Shown one piece after another: positions 16,345 to 24,405 of a stretch of 64,000 bases of DNA (within the stretch, counting starts at the first letter, position 1; each line of letters opens with the position of its first letter). This stretch comes from Herpetosiphon geysericola (GTDB lineage Bacteria > Chloroflexota > Chloroflexia > Chloroflexales > Herpetosiphonaceae): assembly GCF_001306135.1 (NCBI RefSeq), contig NZ_LGKP01000008.1:62001-126000 (forward strand). The letters are read 5' to 3'. Made by a program: the position numbers and the translations under genes. The notes under the pieces are model-generated. The model was not told where the DNA came from, did not search any database, and saw only the letters and a program-made list of their open reading frames with translations.

Positions 16345-17343
16345 TTATTCGCCCAAAACAGTTTCAATTGCCGTTAATTCCTCTGTGCTGAAGTTCAACC
16401 CAGTTAAGGCTGCAAGTGCATCGTCGATTTGGGCGATTCTGCTAGCTCCAATTAGCACCGAGGTCATGGTTGGGTGGCATAGCACCCATGCCAAGGCCAT
16501 TTGGGCGAGCGTTTGGCCTCGGTTTTGAGCCAAATCATTCAATTTAGCCACTTTGGCCAAGGCACTATCGGTAATATGGGCTGGCTTGAGAAAACCGTGG
16601 GCTTTGGCTGCCCGCGAATCACCTGGAATGCCTTGCAAATAGCGATCAGTCAACAATCCTTGGGCCAATGGCGAAAAAGCAATACAGCCAATGCCTTGAT
16701 CGGCCAAGGTTGCCAACAACCCATCTTCAACCCAACGATTAAACATATTGTACGATGGCTGGTGAATCATGCAGGGTGTGCCTAATTGGCGCAAGATTGC
16801 ACTGGCGGCGGCGGTTTGCTCAGCTGAATAATTCGAAAGCCCCACATACAGCGCCTTGCCACTGCGCACAATCTGGTCGAGCGCTTGCATGGTTTCTTCG
16901 AGCGGGGTTTCTGGGTCTGGGCGATGATGATAGAAAATATCAACATACTCCAAGCCCATGCGCTTCAAGCTTTGGTCGAGGCTCGAAACTAGATATTTGC
17001 GCGAACCCCAATCGCCATACGGGCCAGCCCACATATAATAGCCAGCTTTGGTCGAAATCACGATTTCGTCGCGATAAGGCTTGAGATCGTGTTTGAGCAT
17101 ACGGCCAAAATTCTCTTCAGCCGAGCCTGGTGGCGGCCCGTAGTTATTGGCCAAATCAAAATGGGTAATGCCATGATCAAAGGCATGTAGCACCATCGAG
17201 CGGGCATTTTCATACACATCAACGCCGCCAAAATTGTGCCACAGCCCCAACGCCACCGCCGATAATTTTAGGCCGTTTTTGCCACTGCGATTGTAGCGCA
17301 TCGTCGTATAGCGGCTATCCTTGGCTTGATAATTCATCCACAT
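16345..17343 (-). CDS. yghZ: Aldo-keto reductase, YghZ type
   Basis: About 332 residues, strongly like E. coli YghZ (AKR14A), which reduces L-glyceraldehyde 3-phosphate and methylglyoxal with NADPH. Recognisable blocks include FDLANNYGPPPGSAEENFGR, STKAGYYMW, GSRKYLVSSLDQSLKRMGLE and FSPLAQGLLTDRYL. The AKR catalytic residues are Asp63, Tyr68, Lys99 and His140 counted from the chosen ATG. The start is not certain: ATGs at 17343 and 17337 are both close to the E. coli start. A TGCTATAAT extended -10 at 17399-17391 fits either. The gene is monocistronic. A role in detoxifying reactive aldehydes is inferred from the family. Confidence 0.92.
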   Translation of the reverse strand: MWMNYQAKDSRYTTMRYNRSGKNGLKLSAVALGLWHNFGGVDVYENARSMVLHAFDHGITHFDLANNYGPPPGSAEENFGRMLKHDLKPYRDEIVISTKAGYYMWAGPYGDWGSRKYLVSSLDQSLKRMGLEYVDIFYHHRPDPETPLEETMQALDQIVRSGKALYVGLSNYSAEQTAAASAILRQLGTPCMIHQPSYNMFNRWVEDGLLATLADQGIGCIAFSPLAQGLLTDRYLQGIPGDSRAAKAHGFLKPAHITDSALAKVAKLNDLAQNRGQTLAQMALAWVLCHPTMTSVLIGASRIAQIDDALAALTGLNFSTEELTAIETVLGE

Positions 17344-17390
17344 CAACCCCATTGGCCTGCTGGCGTGCAACAGACAAAGAATCCTTCCCG

Positions 17391-17399
17391 ATTATAGCA
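17391..17399 (-). promoter_or_regulatory. Extended -10 promoter of the aldo-keto reductase
   Basis: TGCTATAAT on the minus strand, a perfect extended -10, about 50 bases before the start codon. Confidence 0.65.
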
Positions 17400-17509
17400 C
17401 GCTGGTTTTAGTGGATTTTGATGCTAGCATCAGCTTCGCATCATTCATTCAGCCCCAAATCCTGCGACGATTACAGCATCAACAATCAACTGGAATTTGG
17501 AGAGAATGT

Positions 17510-18073
17510 ATGCGCTACCAGCGTTGGTTTATTGGTCTGTTCGCGCTTGGGCTTGTAGGCTGTAGCAACCCATTGCAAATTGGCATGACCCCAAGCGTGA
17601 TTCCGTTTCCGACTGCTACGCCCGAACCAAGCGTAATTCCGTTTCCAACCGCTACGCCAGAACCATCGGTTAAGCCCTTATCGCTGGCAACTGCTTCGCC
17701 ATTCGTGCCAACCGAGGTTGTTTTGGCAACCCAAACGGTTCCAACCGAAATAGCCTTGGCAACCCAAACGGTCTCAACGCCAGAATTGCCAACAACACCC
17801 GAACTTCCAACAATCGATCAACTGCCGCTGGCGGAATGTCAGCAAGCGCTTCAAGCCAAGGCCACTGACTATGTTTTGATCGAGTTTTCGCCCGAGCTTA
17901 TGCGCTTAACTCCGCTAAGTAAAAACGCATGGGAACTGGTTTCCACCGTTACGGCGCGTTTTAACAATCCTGGTGGCAACGCCACTTTTGAACTCCTTTG
18001 GTCGTGCACAGTAAGCCTTGATGCTGCCCAACAATGGTCAATTAACGATATCTATTACACCAGCGAATGGTAA
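17510..18073 (+). CDS. Pro/Thr-rich lipoprotein
   Basis: A 187-residue protein. The start at 17510 has GGAGAG just upstream and begins a signal sequence with lipobox LVGC (Cys18). A linker with two perfect 12-residue repeats (SVIPFPTATPEP) and two imperfect TEVVLATQTV-like repeats runs to about residue 105. The C-terminal domain (~105-187) has two Cys residues (ECQQAL; WSCTVS) that may form a disulfide. No known domain is recognised. It is probably anchored on the outer face of the membrane. It precedes, but has a separate promoter from, the TetR gene. Confidence 0.75.
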   Translation: MRYQRWFIGLFALGLVGCSNPLQIGMTPSVIPFPTATPEPSVIPFPTATPEPSVKPLSLATASPFVPTEVVLATQTVPTEIALATQTVSTPELPTTPELPTIDQLPLAECQQALQAKATDYVLIEFSPELMRLTPLSKNAWELVSTVTARFNNPGGNATFELLWSCTVSLDAAQQWSINDIYYTSEW

Positions 18074-18077
18074 TTGC

Positions 18078-18124
18078 TTGACAAATTCAACCCCTTTCTC
18101 TATACTTATCGGTATAGAGAAAGG
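18078..18124 (+). promoter_or_regulatory. Promoter with overlapping palindromic operator of the TetR gene
   Basis: TTGACA (18078-18083), 17 bases, TATACT (18101-18106): a near-consensus promoter. A palindrome with 13-base arms (CCTTTCTCTATAC at 18093-18105 and its complement at 18112-18124, gap of 6) covers the -10 and the start site. A second copy of its core lies before the amylase gene, so this is most likely the operator of the TetR protein itself. Confidence 0.85.
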
Positions 18125-18129
18125 CTCTT

Positions 18130-18696
18130 ATGGATAATCGAGCTAAGCTGCTTGAACAAGCGCTGCATTTATTTGCCCAACGTGGCTACGATGCAATCGG
18201 TGTGCAAGAAATTGTTGAGCAAGCAGGGGTTACCAAACCAACCCTCTATCATTATTTTGGCAGCAAACGGGGCCTGCTAGAGGCATTGATCAACGAGCGG
18301 CTCCAGCCATTAATTGATCGCTTAGCCCACGCTACGAGCCATGCCAACGATGTGCCCGCAAGTTTGGCAGCGATTTTTCAGCTTTATTTTGATTTTGCGC
18401 AAGCAGAACCATTGCTTTATCACATGCAATTGGCGATGTGGTTTAGTTTGCCTGATAACGAAGCCTTTCAGATTGTTGCGGTCAGTTCAGCGCAACAACA
18501 GGCCTTGCTCGAAAGTTTTTTTGTGCGCGCAAGCAGCTTTCATGGCAACATGCGCGGTCGGCAACGGGTCTATGCAGCAACCTTGCTGGGCACAATCAAT
18601 ACCTACATTGGTTTATGGTTGAGTGGCGCAATTCAGGCAACGCCGCAACTTATCCATCAAGCTGTGCAGCAATTTTCATATGGCATTTATTCCTAA
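18130..18696 (+). CDS. TetR-family transcriptional repressor
   Basis: A 188-residue TetR regulator. The N-terminal helix-turn-helix (residues ~8-50) reads LLEQALHLFAQRGYDAIGV...GVTKPTLYHYFGSKRGLL, the standard family pattern. The remainder is the helical ligand-binding and dimer domain. An operator overlapping its own promoter and the same operator in front of the next gene (an alpha-amylase) imply autoregulation and control of sugar breakdown. The inducer is probably a maltodextrin-type or related ligand, but this is inference. The ribosome site is GAAAGG, 5 bases before the ATG. Confidence 0.93.
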   Translation: MDNRAKLLEQALHLFAQRGYDAIGVQEIVEQAGVTKPTLYHYFGSKRGLLEALINERLQPLIDRLAHATSHANDVPASLAAIFQLYFDFAQAEPLLYHMQLAMWFSLPDNEAFQIVAVSSAQQQALLESFFVRASSFHGNMRGRQRVYAATLLGTINTYIGLWLSGAIQATPQLIHQAVQQFSYGIYS

Positions 18697-18712
18697 TTTT
18701 TTAGCTAATTTA

Positions 18713-18730
18713 CTATACCGAACGGTATAA
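18713..18730 (+). promoter_or_regulatory. Second TetR operator, before the amylase gene
   Basis: TATACCG-AA-CGGTATA (18714-18729) is a 16-base palindrome. Its CTATAC....CGGTATA core matches the operator at 18098-18119. It ends just before the ribosome site AAAGGAG, so a bound repressor would block transcription or elongation at the start of the gene. Confidence 0.75.
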
Positions 18731-18740
18731 AGGAGACTGT

Positions 18741-20096
18741 ATGCACCCATGGGCCAACGACGCACAAGCCTATCATATGTATCCCTTGGGGCTGTGTGGC
18801 GCACCAACCAACAACGATCAAACCAGCCAGCCAGTTGCGCGGCTAAATCAATTACATGGCTGGATTGAGCATCTGCAAAGCTTGGGCATCAATCTGCTGT
18901 ATCTTGGGCCAGTCTTCGAATCCAGCGCCCACGGCTACGATACGATCGATTATTTCAGTGTCGATCGGCGGCTGGGCACGAACGCCGATCTGCAACAGCT
19001 AATTGCTGCTTTGCACGCTGCTGGCATTCGCGTACTGCTTGATGGAGTTTTTAATCATGTTGGCCGCGATTTTTGGGCCTTTCGCGATCTGCAAGCCCAT
19101 GGCCACAATTCAGCCTATGCCGCTTGGTTTGCTGGCTTAGATTTCAACCAGCGCAGCCCTTATGGCGATGGCTTTAGCTATCAAGGCTGGCATGGTCACT
19201 ACGATTTAGTTAAGTTGAATTTACATAATTCTAATGTGCGGACATATCTTTTTCAAGCAGTCAATGTGTGGGTTGAACAATTTGCGATTGATGGTTTGCG
19301 GCTTGATGCTGCCGATCAGATCGAGCATGGCTTTTTGGCCGAACTCGCAGGCCATTGCAAAAGCCTGCGCAGTGATTTTCTGCTGATTGGCGAAGTTGTG
19401 CATGGCGATTATCGTCAGTGGACGAATGCAGGCATGCTCGATAGCGTGACCAACTATGAAGCCTACAAGGGCCTCTATTCTAGCCTGAATGATTGCAACT
19501 ATTTTGAAATTGCTTACAGCCTTAATCGCCAATTTGGCGCTGGCGGTATCTATCGGGCTACGCCGTTGTATAACTTTGTTGATAATCATGATGTCGATCG
19601 CATTGCTAGCACATTACATAATCATGCGCAGCTGTATCCATTGCATTTGTTGCTCTACACGATGCCTGGGCTTCCCTCGTTGTATTATGGCAGCGAATGG
19701 GCTTTGCTTGGCCAAAAAACTGCTAGCAGCGATCAGGCTTTGCGGCCTGCTTTGCCCCAACCAGCTTTGGTGCAGGCGAATCAACCTGATTTGGTAGCAG
19801 CAATTCGGCGCTTTAGCCAACTGCGCCACGACTATTCAGCGCTGCGCCATGGCGAATATGCCCAATTGTATGTGCAGGCTGAGCAACTGGTGTTTGTGCG
19901 CTGGACGAAGGAACAAACGCTTGTGGTGGCCTTGAATGCGGCTAGTACAGCCCAAAGTTGTCAATTTACGGTACCCTTTGGCGAAGGCAGTGTGCTTGAA
20001 GATCGCTTGAATGGAGGCGAAACGCGGGTGCTGCATGGGCAACTTCAGCTGGAGCTTGCCCCAACGTGGGGCCAAGTTTGGCAGTTAGTTAATTGA
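18741..20096 (+). CDS. Alpha-amylase family (GH13) enzyme, cytoplasmic
   Basis: A 451-residue GH13 enzyme. The four conserved regions are present: DGVFNH (101-106), GLRLDAADQI (185-194, nucleophile Asp189), GEVVHG (Glu218, acid/base) and FVDNHD (279-284, Asp284). GH13 enzymes hydrolyse or rearrange alpha-glucosidic bonds. No signal peptide is present, so it would act on imported maltodextrins or internal glycogen. A short C-terminal beta domain (~375-451) is visible. The exact activity (alpha-amylase, maltogenic or transferase) is not clear. It is controlled by the adjoining TetR operator and has AAAGGAG before the ATG. Confidence 0.92.
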   Translation: MHPWANDAQAYHMYPLGLCGAPTNNDQTSQPVARLNQLHGWIEHLQSLGINLLYLGPVFESSAHGYDTIDYFSVDRRLGTNADLQQLIAALHAAGIRVLLDGVFNHVGRDFWAFRDLQAHGHNSAYAAWFAGLDFNQRSPYGDGFSYQGWHGHYDLVKLNLHNSNVRTYLFQAVNVWVEQFAIDGLRLDAADQIEHGFLAELAGHCKSLRSDFLLIGEVVHGDYRQWTNAGMLDSVTNYEAYKGLYSSLNDCNYFEIAYSLNRQFGAGGIYRATPLYNFVDNHDVDRIASTLHNHAQLYPLHLLLYTMPGLPSLYYGSEWALLGQKTASSDQALRPALPQPALVQANQPDLVAAIRRFSQLRHDYSALRHGEYAQLYVQAEQLVFVRWTKEQTLVVALNAASTAQSCQFTVPFGEGSVLEDRLNGGETRVLHGQLQLELAPTWGQVWQLVN

Positions 20097-20149
20097 TTGA
20101 CTTATGCTCGTTTTCGTGGGCTTAAAAGCGTATAATCGCCTCACCCCAA

Positions 20150-20183
20150 CCCCTCGCCAGCAATATCAGCGAGGGGCTTTTTG
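20150..20183 (+). terminator. Intrinsic terminator of the amylase gene
   Basis: CCCCTCGC (20150-20157) pairs with GCGAGGGG (20169-20176), followed by CTTTTTG. Confidence 0.85.
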
Positions 20184-20272
20184 TCATGATTTTGGCCTAA
20201 TTCCTTAACGTTCGAATCGTATGCTGCTTGGCTCATGCTGCTGGTGCTGGGGCTGCTGCAAGCTTAATCATC

Positions 20273-20749
20273 TTACTCGTAACGATTTTTCATGGCGCGC
20301 TCGATTTGACGTTTTGCATCGCGATCGGCGATAGAATTTCGCTTATCGTAGAGTTTTTTACCTTGGGCAACTCCAAGCTCAACTTTTGCCAAACGACCAC
20401 GCATATAAATCTTGAGCGGCACTAAGGTCAAGCCTTTGGTTGCCAAAGTTTGGTGGAGCTTCAAAATTTGGCGGCGGTGTAAGAGTAGCTTGCGTGGGCG
20501 CATTGGCTCATGGTTAAACAACTCGCCAGTTTCTGCGTAGGGCGCAATATGGGCATCATAGAGCCAAATTTCGCCATTTTGCACCCGGGCATAGGAGCCA
20601 CGCAATTGAACTTGACCGCGCCGAATTGACTTAATTTCAGTCCCGCGTAAGACAATTCCTGCTTCATAAGTATCTTGAATAAAATAATCATGGCGCGCTT
20701 TGCGATTATCACCCATGACTTCAATCGAATCTTTACTCTCTTTAGCCAC
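20273..20749 (-). CDS. smpB: SsrA-binding protein
   Basis: A 158-residue SmpB, the partner of tmRNA in rescue of stalled ribosomes. Family blocks include NRKARHDYFIQDTYEAGIVL, GTEIKSIRRGQVQLRGSYA, PRKLLLHRRQI and the basic tail KKLYDKRNSIADRDAKRQIE. The GTG at 20749 is chosen because GGAGG lies 8 bases upstream; an upstream TTG would overlap that ribosome site. No ssrA gene is visible in this window. A hairpin with a T-run lies just upstream and may regulate read-through from the zinc-ribbon gene. Confidence 0.95.
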   Translation of the reverse strand: MAKESKDSIEVMGDNRKARHDYFIQDTYEAGIVLRGTEIKSIRRGQVQLRGSYARVQNGEIWLYDAHIAPYAETGELFNHEPMRPRKLLLHRRQILKLHQTLATKGLTLVPLKIYMRGRLAKVELGVAQGKKLYDKRNSIADRDAKRQIERAMKNRYE

Positions 20750-20762
20750 GCTTCGTTCCTCC

Positions 20763-20798
20763 AAAAAACCAAATTGGGTAGGACAGTCTGCCCTACCC
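20763..20798 (-). terminator. Terminator or attenuator between the zinc-ribbon gene and smpB
   Basis: On the minus strand GGGTAGG (20798-20792) pairs with CCTACCC (20782-20776), followed 7 bases later by six T (20768-20763). The T-run abuts the GGAGG of smpB. Confidence 0.6.
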
Positions 20799-20820
20799 TA
20801 GAGCGATCTGTGAAAGTGGG

Positions 20821-20979
20821 TTATTTCTTTTTTTCGCTGGGCAAAAAGCGCGTCAAGTTGGTGCCACACTCTGGGCATTTGCCTTTGGCTGCGCGGCGCC
20901 CGTTTTCCATCTGAATCACTTCAGCATTGTCCACGGTGCGTTTTTGCTTACATTTGACACAGTATGCTTCAACCGTCAT
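20821..20979 (-). CDS. Small zinc-ribbon protein (DUF5679-like), 52 residues
   Basis: A 52-residue frame with AGGAGGT before its ATG. Two CxxC pairs (CVKC at 7-10 and CPECG at 35-39) form a zinc ribbon; between them is KRTVDNAEVIQMENGRRAAK and after them a basic tail (SEKKK). The layout fits DUF5679, a family of tiny bacterial and archaeal zinc ribbons of unknown role, often found near ribosome or nucleic-acid genes. It precedes smpB in the same direction with a hairpin between. Nucleic-acid binding is plausible but inferred. Confidence 0.8.
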   Translation of the reverse strand: MTVEAYCVKCKQKRTVDNAEVIQMENGRRAAKGKCPECGTNLTRFLPSEKKK

Positions 20980-21065
20980 CGGTTGTACCTCCTAGCAACT
21001 AAGGAACGAATTGAGCGTTACTATATCACGAACGATGCCAGTACACTAGCCAAAAGGCATCCCTA

Positions 21066-21869
21066 CTACGGGTGATTTAAGGCTTGTTTAGGCGCTAAAA
21101 AGCGTTGGGCAACGTCGCGGGCAGCTTCAGCGAAGCTACTAGTACTGCTAGCATACAAAACTGAGCGCGAAAGGTTGATAATAGCCTGCTCGCCAGCCGC
21201 CGCCAGGACTGCCCCAATATCGCCACCTTGGCTACCAACGCCGGGCACCAATAACGGCAATTCGGGGTAGCGCTGATGAATTGTGGCAATCTCGCTGGGA
21301 TAGGTTGCGCCAACCACCAGCCCACAGTTTTGGTTGCCATTCCAGCGTTCAGCCACCAGCTCGGCAATTTTCAAAAATAACGGCTCGCCATTCGCCAAGG
21401 CCAAATTTTGCACATCATCGCCGCCAGGGTTCGAGGTGCGACATAAGATAAAACAGGTTTTATCGGCGCGCTCCAAAAATGGTTGTAATGAATCGTAGCC
21501 CATATACGGGCTAAGCGTAATTGCATCAACCCCAAGTTCGTCGAAGGCGGCGCTGGCATAGGCTTTGGCCGTCGAGCCAATATCGCCGCGTTTGGCATCG
21601 AGAATAATCGGCAGATGGCCTGGAATGCTGGCGATTGTTTGCTTTAGTGCTTGCCAGCCTGCGCTGCCCAAGGCCTCGTAGAAGGCAATATTTGGCTTAT
21701 AGGCACACACAAGATCGCTGGTTGCTTCGATAATTGCCTGGTTGAATTGGACAATTCCTGCTGCGTCACGGGTCAGATGTTCCGGCAAACGAGCTAAATC
21801 GGGGTCAAGCCCAATACACAGGGTTGAACGATTGCTAGCCGCCGCTGCCCGGAATTTTTGCATAACCAT
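21066..21869 (-). CDS. pyrF: Orotidine 5'-phosphate decarboxylase
   Basis: A 267-residue enzyme that decarboxylates OMP to UMP in the last step of pyrimidine synthesis. The catalytic motif DAKRGDIGSTAKAYA (Asp91, Lys93, Asp96) marks the longer 'type 2' subfamily found in many actinobacteria, mycobacteria and Chloroflexota. CIGLDPDLARLP and VPGVGSQGGD (phosphate loop) are intact. GGGAG precedes the ATG. No other pyr gene is nearby. Confidence 0.95.
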   Translation of the reverse strand: MVMQKFRAAAASNRSTLCIGLDPDLARLPEHLTRDAAGIVQFNQAIIEATSDLVCAYKPNIAFYEALGSAGWQALKQTIASIPGHLPIILDAKRGDIGSTAKAYASAAFDELGVDAITLSPYMGYDSLQPFLERADKTCFILCRTSNPGGDDVQNLALANGEPLFLKIAELVAERWNGNQNCGLVVGATYPSEIATIHQRYPELPLLVPGVGSQGGDIGAVLAAAGEQAIINLSRSVLYASSTSSFAEAARDVAQRFLAPKQALNHP

Positions 21870-21983
21870 GGGTTTGCTCCCACTAAATTGCTGCCCGTAC
21901 CTTATGATACTCGGATTTTGCCAAAACCCCGCAACTTGGGAATAAACCGATCCCCAACCCCCAACAACCGATCCCCAATTACC

Positions 21984-23717
21984 TTATTGAACCCGCGCTG
22001 CTGGCAATGAGCAATAGAAGGTCGTGCCATGGTGTAATTGCGATTCAACCCACATTTTGCCGCCATGTTGGGCCATAATTGCTGCGCTAATGTATAAGCC
22101 TAAGCCTGAGCCGCTGGCGACCGTCGAGCCTTGGCCGCGGTAAAAGCGCTCGAAAATATAGCCCAGTTCATGGCTTGGAATGCCCATGCCATGATCGCTG
22201 ACGCTGAGCACAACTGCTTGCTCTAGCTCACTTTCGCTGCTGATGCTGGCATTCGTGGGCATTGGCGCTTGATCTGCTGGCATAATTCGTAGCGTAATCG
22301 TGCCGCCATTCGGCGAATAACGAATCGCATTGATTAATAGATTGGTTAGCACTTGACGTAAGCGTTGTTGATCGGCGGCTAGCTCACAGTGATCAAGGTT
22401 GCTTTCAAATTTAATCGTATGTTGTTGCGATAAACCTTGGGCTGCTTCAACTTCATCTGCTGCCAATTGGACCAGATCGACGTTTTGCATAAACAGGCGA
22501 AAAGTGCCTTGCTCTAAGCGACTCACATCAACCATGTCTTCGATCAATTGCAATGCTTGCTGCGATTTGGTGGCAATCGTCGTGAAGGCCTTTTCGCTAT
22601 AAGTTTGGTCGCCACGGCGAAGCTTGCGCATAGCCAGCTGAGTTGTGCCAATCACTGTTGTCAAGGCATTTTTAAGATCATGGGCCACTGAAGCGATAAA
22701 GTTACTGCGCTCATCCTCGCTGATGCGGCGGCGTTCGGCCTGCACAACCTCTTCGAGCAGGTTCTCGTTTTTCAAGGCATAGCCGAGGCGCACTCCAATA
22801 AAGTTGAGAAAATTCAAGGCATCGTCGTCAAACTGTGTATCTTCAAGGCTGGCAAGCACAATCACGCCCAGTCGTTCGTGGGTGTCGTGAATTGGGACAA
22901 TCAGCACATGCTGCACACCAAGTTGCGCGAGTTCAGGCCAATTTTCAGCGGTTAATGCTAGACGTTGAACGTGGCCACTCTGATAGCACTCATGCAGCAA
23001 GGCATTACTGGCCAAGGGAATATGATCCAGCCCTTGCTCGCGAACTTGCAGCGCCAAGGGAGTTTCGCTCATGCCCAAGGTCACAAATTCTTCGGTTTCA
23101 GGGCTTGGAATATAAATTAAGGCCAAATCTGCATTGCCAATTTCGCACAATTGTTGGGCGATAGTATGGGCTAAATCACCTAGCGATGGTTGTTGGCTAA
23201 TGCCCGAAATCGTGCGCAACAAGGCAATAAATTGCGAGCGCCGTTGATGACGCAGCCAAAACTGACCCCGTTCTAAAGCGAGGGCGGCCAAATCGGCCAA
23301 GACGGTCATAAAGCGCAACGACTCGCGGAGTGGCTCGTTGGGTGTTGGCTCGGTAAAAGCCGCCAAAGCGCCAACCGTATGCCCATTTAGCCGAATTGGT
23401 GCGCTAATCCAGCCGCGAGCCTCTGGTTTGAAGGCAAATTCAAGCGTGCGCCACAGCGGCAAGGCCTGAATTGGCTCTAAAGCTACAGCCCGCCCCATGG
23501 CAACAACCCGGGCTTCAGCACTGGTTGGGGCTAAAACGCGAGTTGGCAAATTGTTACTATTGGCTTTGAGCCAAAGCTGCTCAGCCTCGTATAACACAAT
23601 ATAACTATGCTGCAAATCGAGCAATAATTGACTATTTGTGATGATTAACTGCAAAATATCGTCGAGTTCCCAGCCTGCTTCAATCGCCGCGACTACTGAA
23701 TCAAACTCATTCAACAC
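21984..23717 (-). CDS. Sensor histidine kinase with two GAF domains
   Basis: A 577-residue soluble kinase. GAF-like sensor domains lie at ~12-150 and ~165-318, a coiled linker follows, then the HisKA domain with His346 in SVAHDLKNALT. The ATPase domain has the N box (NLLINAIRYSPNG), G1 (DHGMGIP) and G2 (GSGLGLYI). No membrane segment is present, so it senses cytoplasmic signals. No response regulator gene adjoins it, so it is an orphan kinase. The start is a GTG at 23717 or the TTG at 23714; GGAG lies just upstream and fits the TTG spacing better. Confidence 0.93.
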   Translation of the reverse strand: MLNEFDSVVAAIEAGWELDDILQLIITNSQLLLDLQHSYIVLYEAEQLWLKANSNNLPTRVLAPTSAEARVVAMGRAVALEPIQALPLWRTLEFAFKPEARGWISAPIRLNGHTVGALAAFTEPTPNEPLRESLRFMTVLADLAALALERGQFWLRHQRRSQFIALLRTISGISQQPSLGDLAHTIAQQLCEIGNADLALIYIPSPETEEFVTLGMSETPLALQVREQGLDHIPLASNALLHECYQSGHVQRLALTAENWPELAQLGVQHVLIVPIHDTHERLGVIVLASLEDTQFDDDALNFLNFIGVRLGYALKNENLLEEVVQAERRRISEDERSNFIASVAHDLKNALTTVIGTTQLAMRKLRRGDQTYSEKAFTTIATKSQQALQLIEDMVDVSRLEQGTFRLFMQNVDLVQLAADEVEAAQGLSQQHTIKFESNLDHCELAADQQRLRQVLTNLLINAIRYSPNGGTITLRIMPADQAPMPTNASISSESELEQAVVLSVSDHGMGIPSHELGYIFERFYRGQGSTVASGSGLGLYISAAIMAQHGGKMWVESQLHHGTTFYCSLPAARVQ

Positions 23718-23816
23718 ACTACTCCTAGCCCACGTGCCAGCGGCAGGGGACAGCAGATTTCAAACATACAGATTATACGGACATAGGCCAAAAAATAGAT
23801 TAACAATCTACTTGAG

Positions 23817-24395
23817 TCAGTGGTGATTAAGTTCTCCCTCGCTGATGGTTGGGTCGAGATAGATCGTCACATCGCTTTCGCCATGCGAGGTGTGCATATG
23901 ATAGGGGAAGCCAGAGCGCCGAATCAGCCGCAGCATGGCCGTATTTTCAGCGAGTACCGAGGCTTTGAGATAGCGCAAGCCGCGGACTAACGCTACTTGA
24001 AATAAGAGATCGAGCATAAAACTGCCCACGCCATGGCCCTGCAAATCGTCGCGCACCAAGAGCGCAAATTCAGCTTGAATATGGTCTGCGCCTGCTAAGC
24101 GGGCCACGGCTACAATGTGCTCGTCGCCATCTTCGTTGAGCAAAGCAATTAGGGCATCTGCATGGTCGTGGTTGAGGGTTGCCAAGCGTGCCGATTCTTC
24201 AATTACCCGCTCGATTGGAATGTTGATCATAATTGTGGCAAAACGTAGTTCGAGGGTGCGCGGCGATAAACGCCCATACAATTCAACTAACAATTTGGCA
24301 TCGTCAGGTGTAATATGGCGAATCGCTAAGTCAACTCCCAACTTGCTTGTCCAACGAACAAGTCCAGTCTGGGGGAATGGCGTTAATGCGGGCAT
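23817..24395 (-). CDS. GNAT acetyltransferase
   Basis: A 192-residue GNAT protein with RDDLQGHGVGSFML, an acetyl-CoA loop of the Q-x-x-G-x-G type, and SVLAENTAMLRLIRRSGF further on. The N-terminal part (HITPDDAKLLVELYGRLSP...LRF) resembles the GNAT domain attached to acyl-CoA synthetases that acetylate proteins, such as Pat-like enzymes, but here it stands alone. The start at 24395 lies 10 bases after the stop codon of the MFS gene, so it is the last gene of a four-gene unit (ftsW/rodA-like, membrane protein, MFS, GNAT). Substrate unknown. Confidence 0.85.
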   Translation of the reverse strand: MPALTPFPQTGLVRWTSKLGVDLAIRHITPDDAKLLVELYGRLSPRTLELRFATIMINIPIERVIEESARLATLNHDHADALIALLNEDGDEHIVAVARLAGADHIQAEFALLVRDDLQGHGVGSFMLDLLFQVALVRGLRYLKASVLAENTAMLRLIRRSGFPYHMHTSHGESDVTIYLDPTISEGELNHH

Positions 24396-24405
24396 GGTGG
24401 GTTCT

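Noticed and set aside
20101-20272. A tmRNA gene next to smpB
   Set aside because: The stretch holds a terminator and no tmRNA tag or tRNA-like ends were seen.
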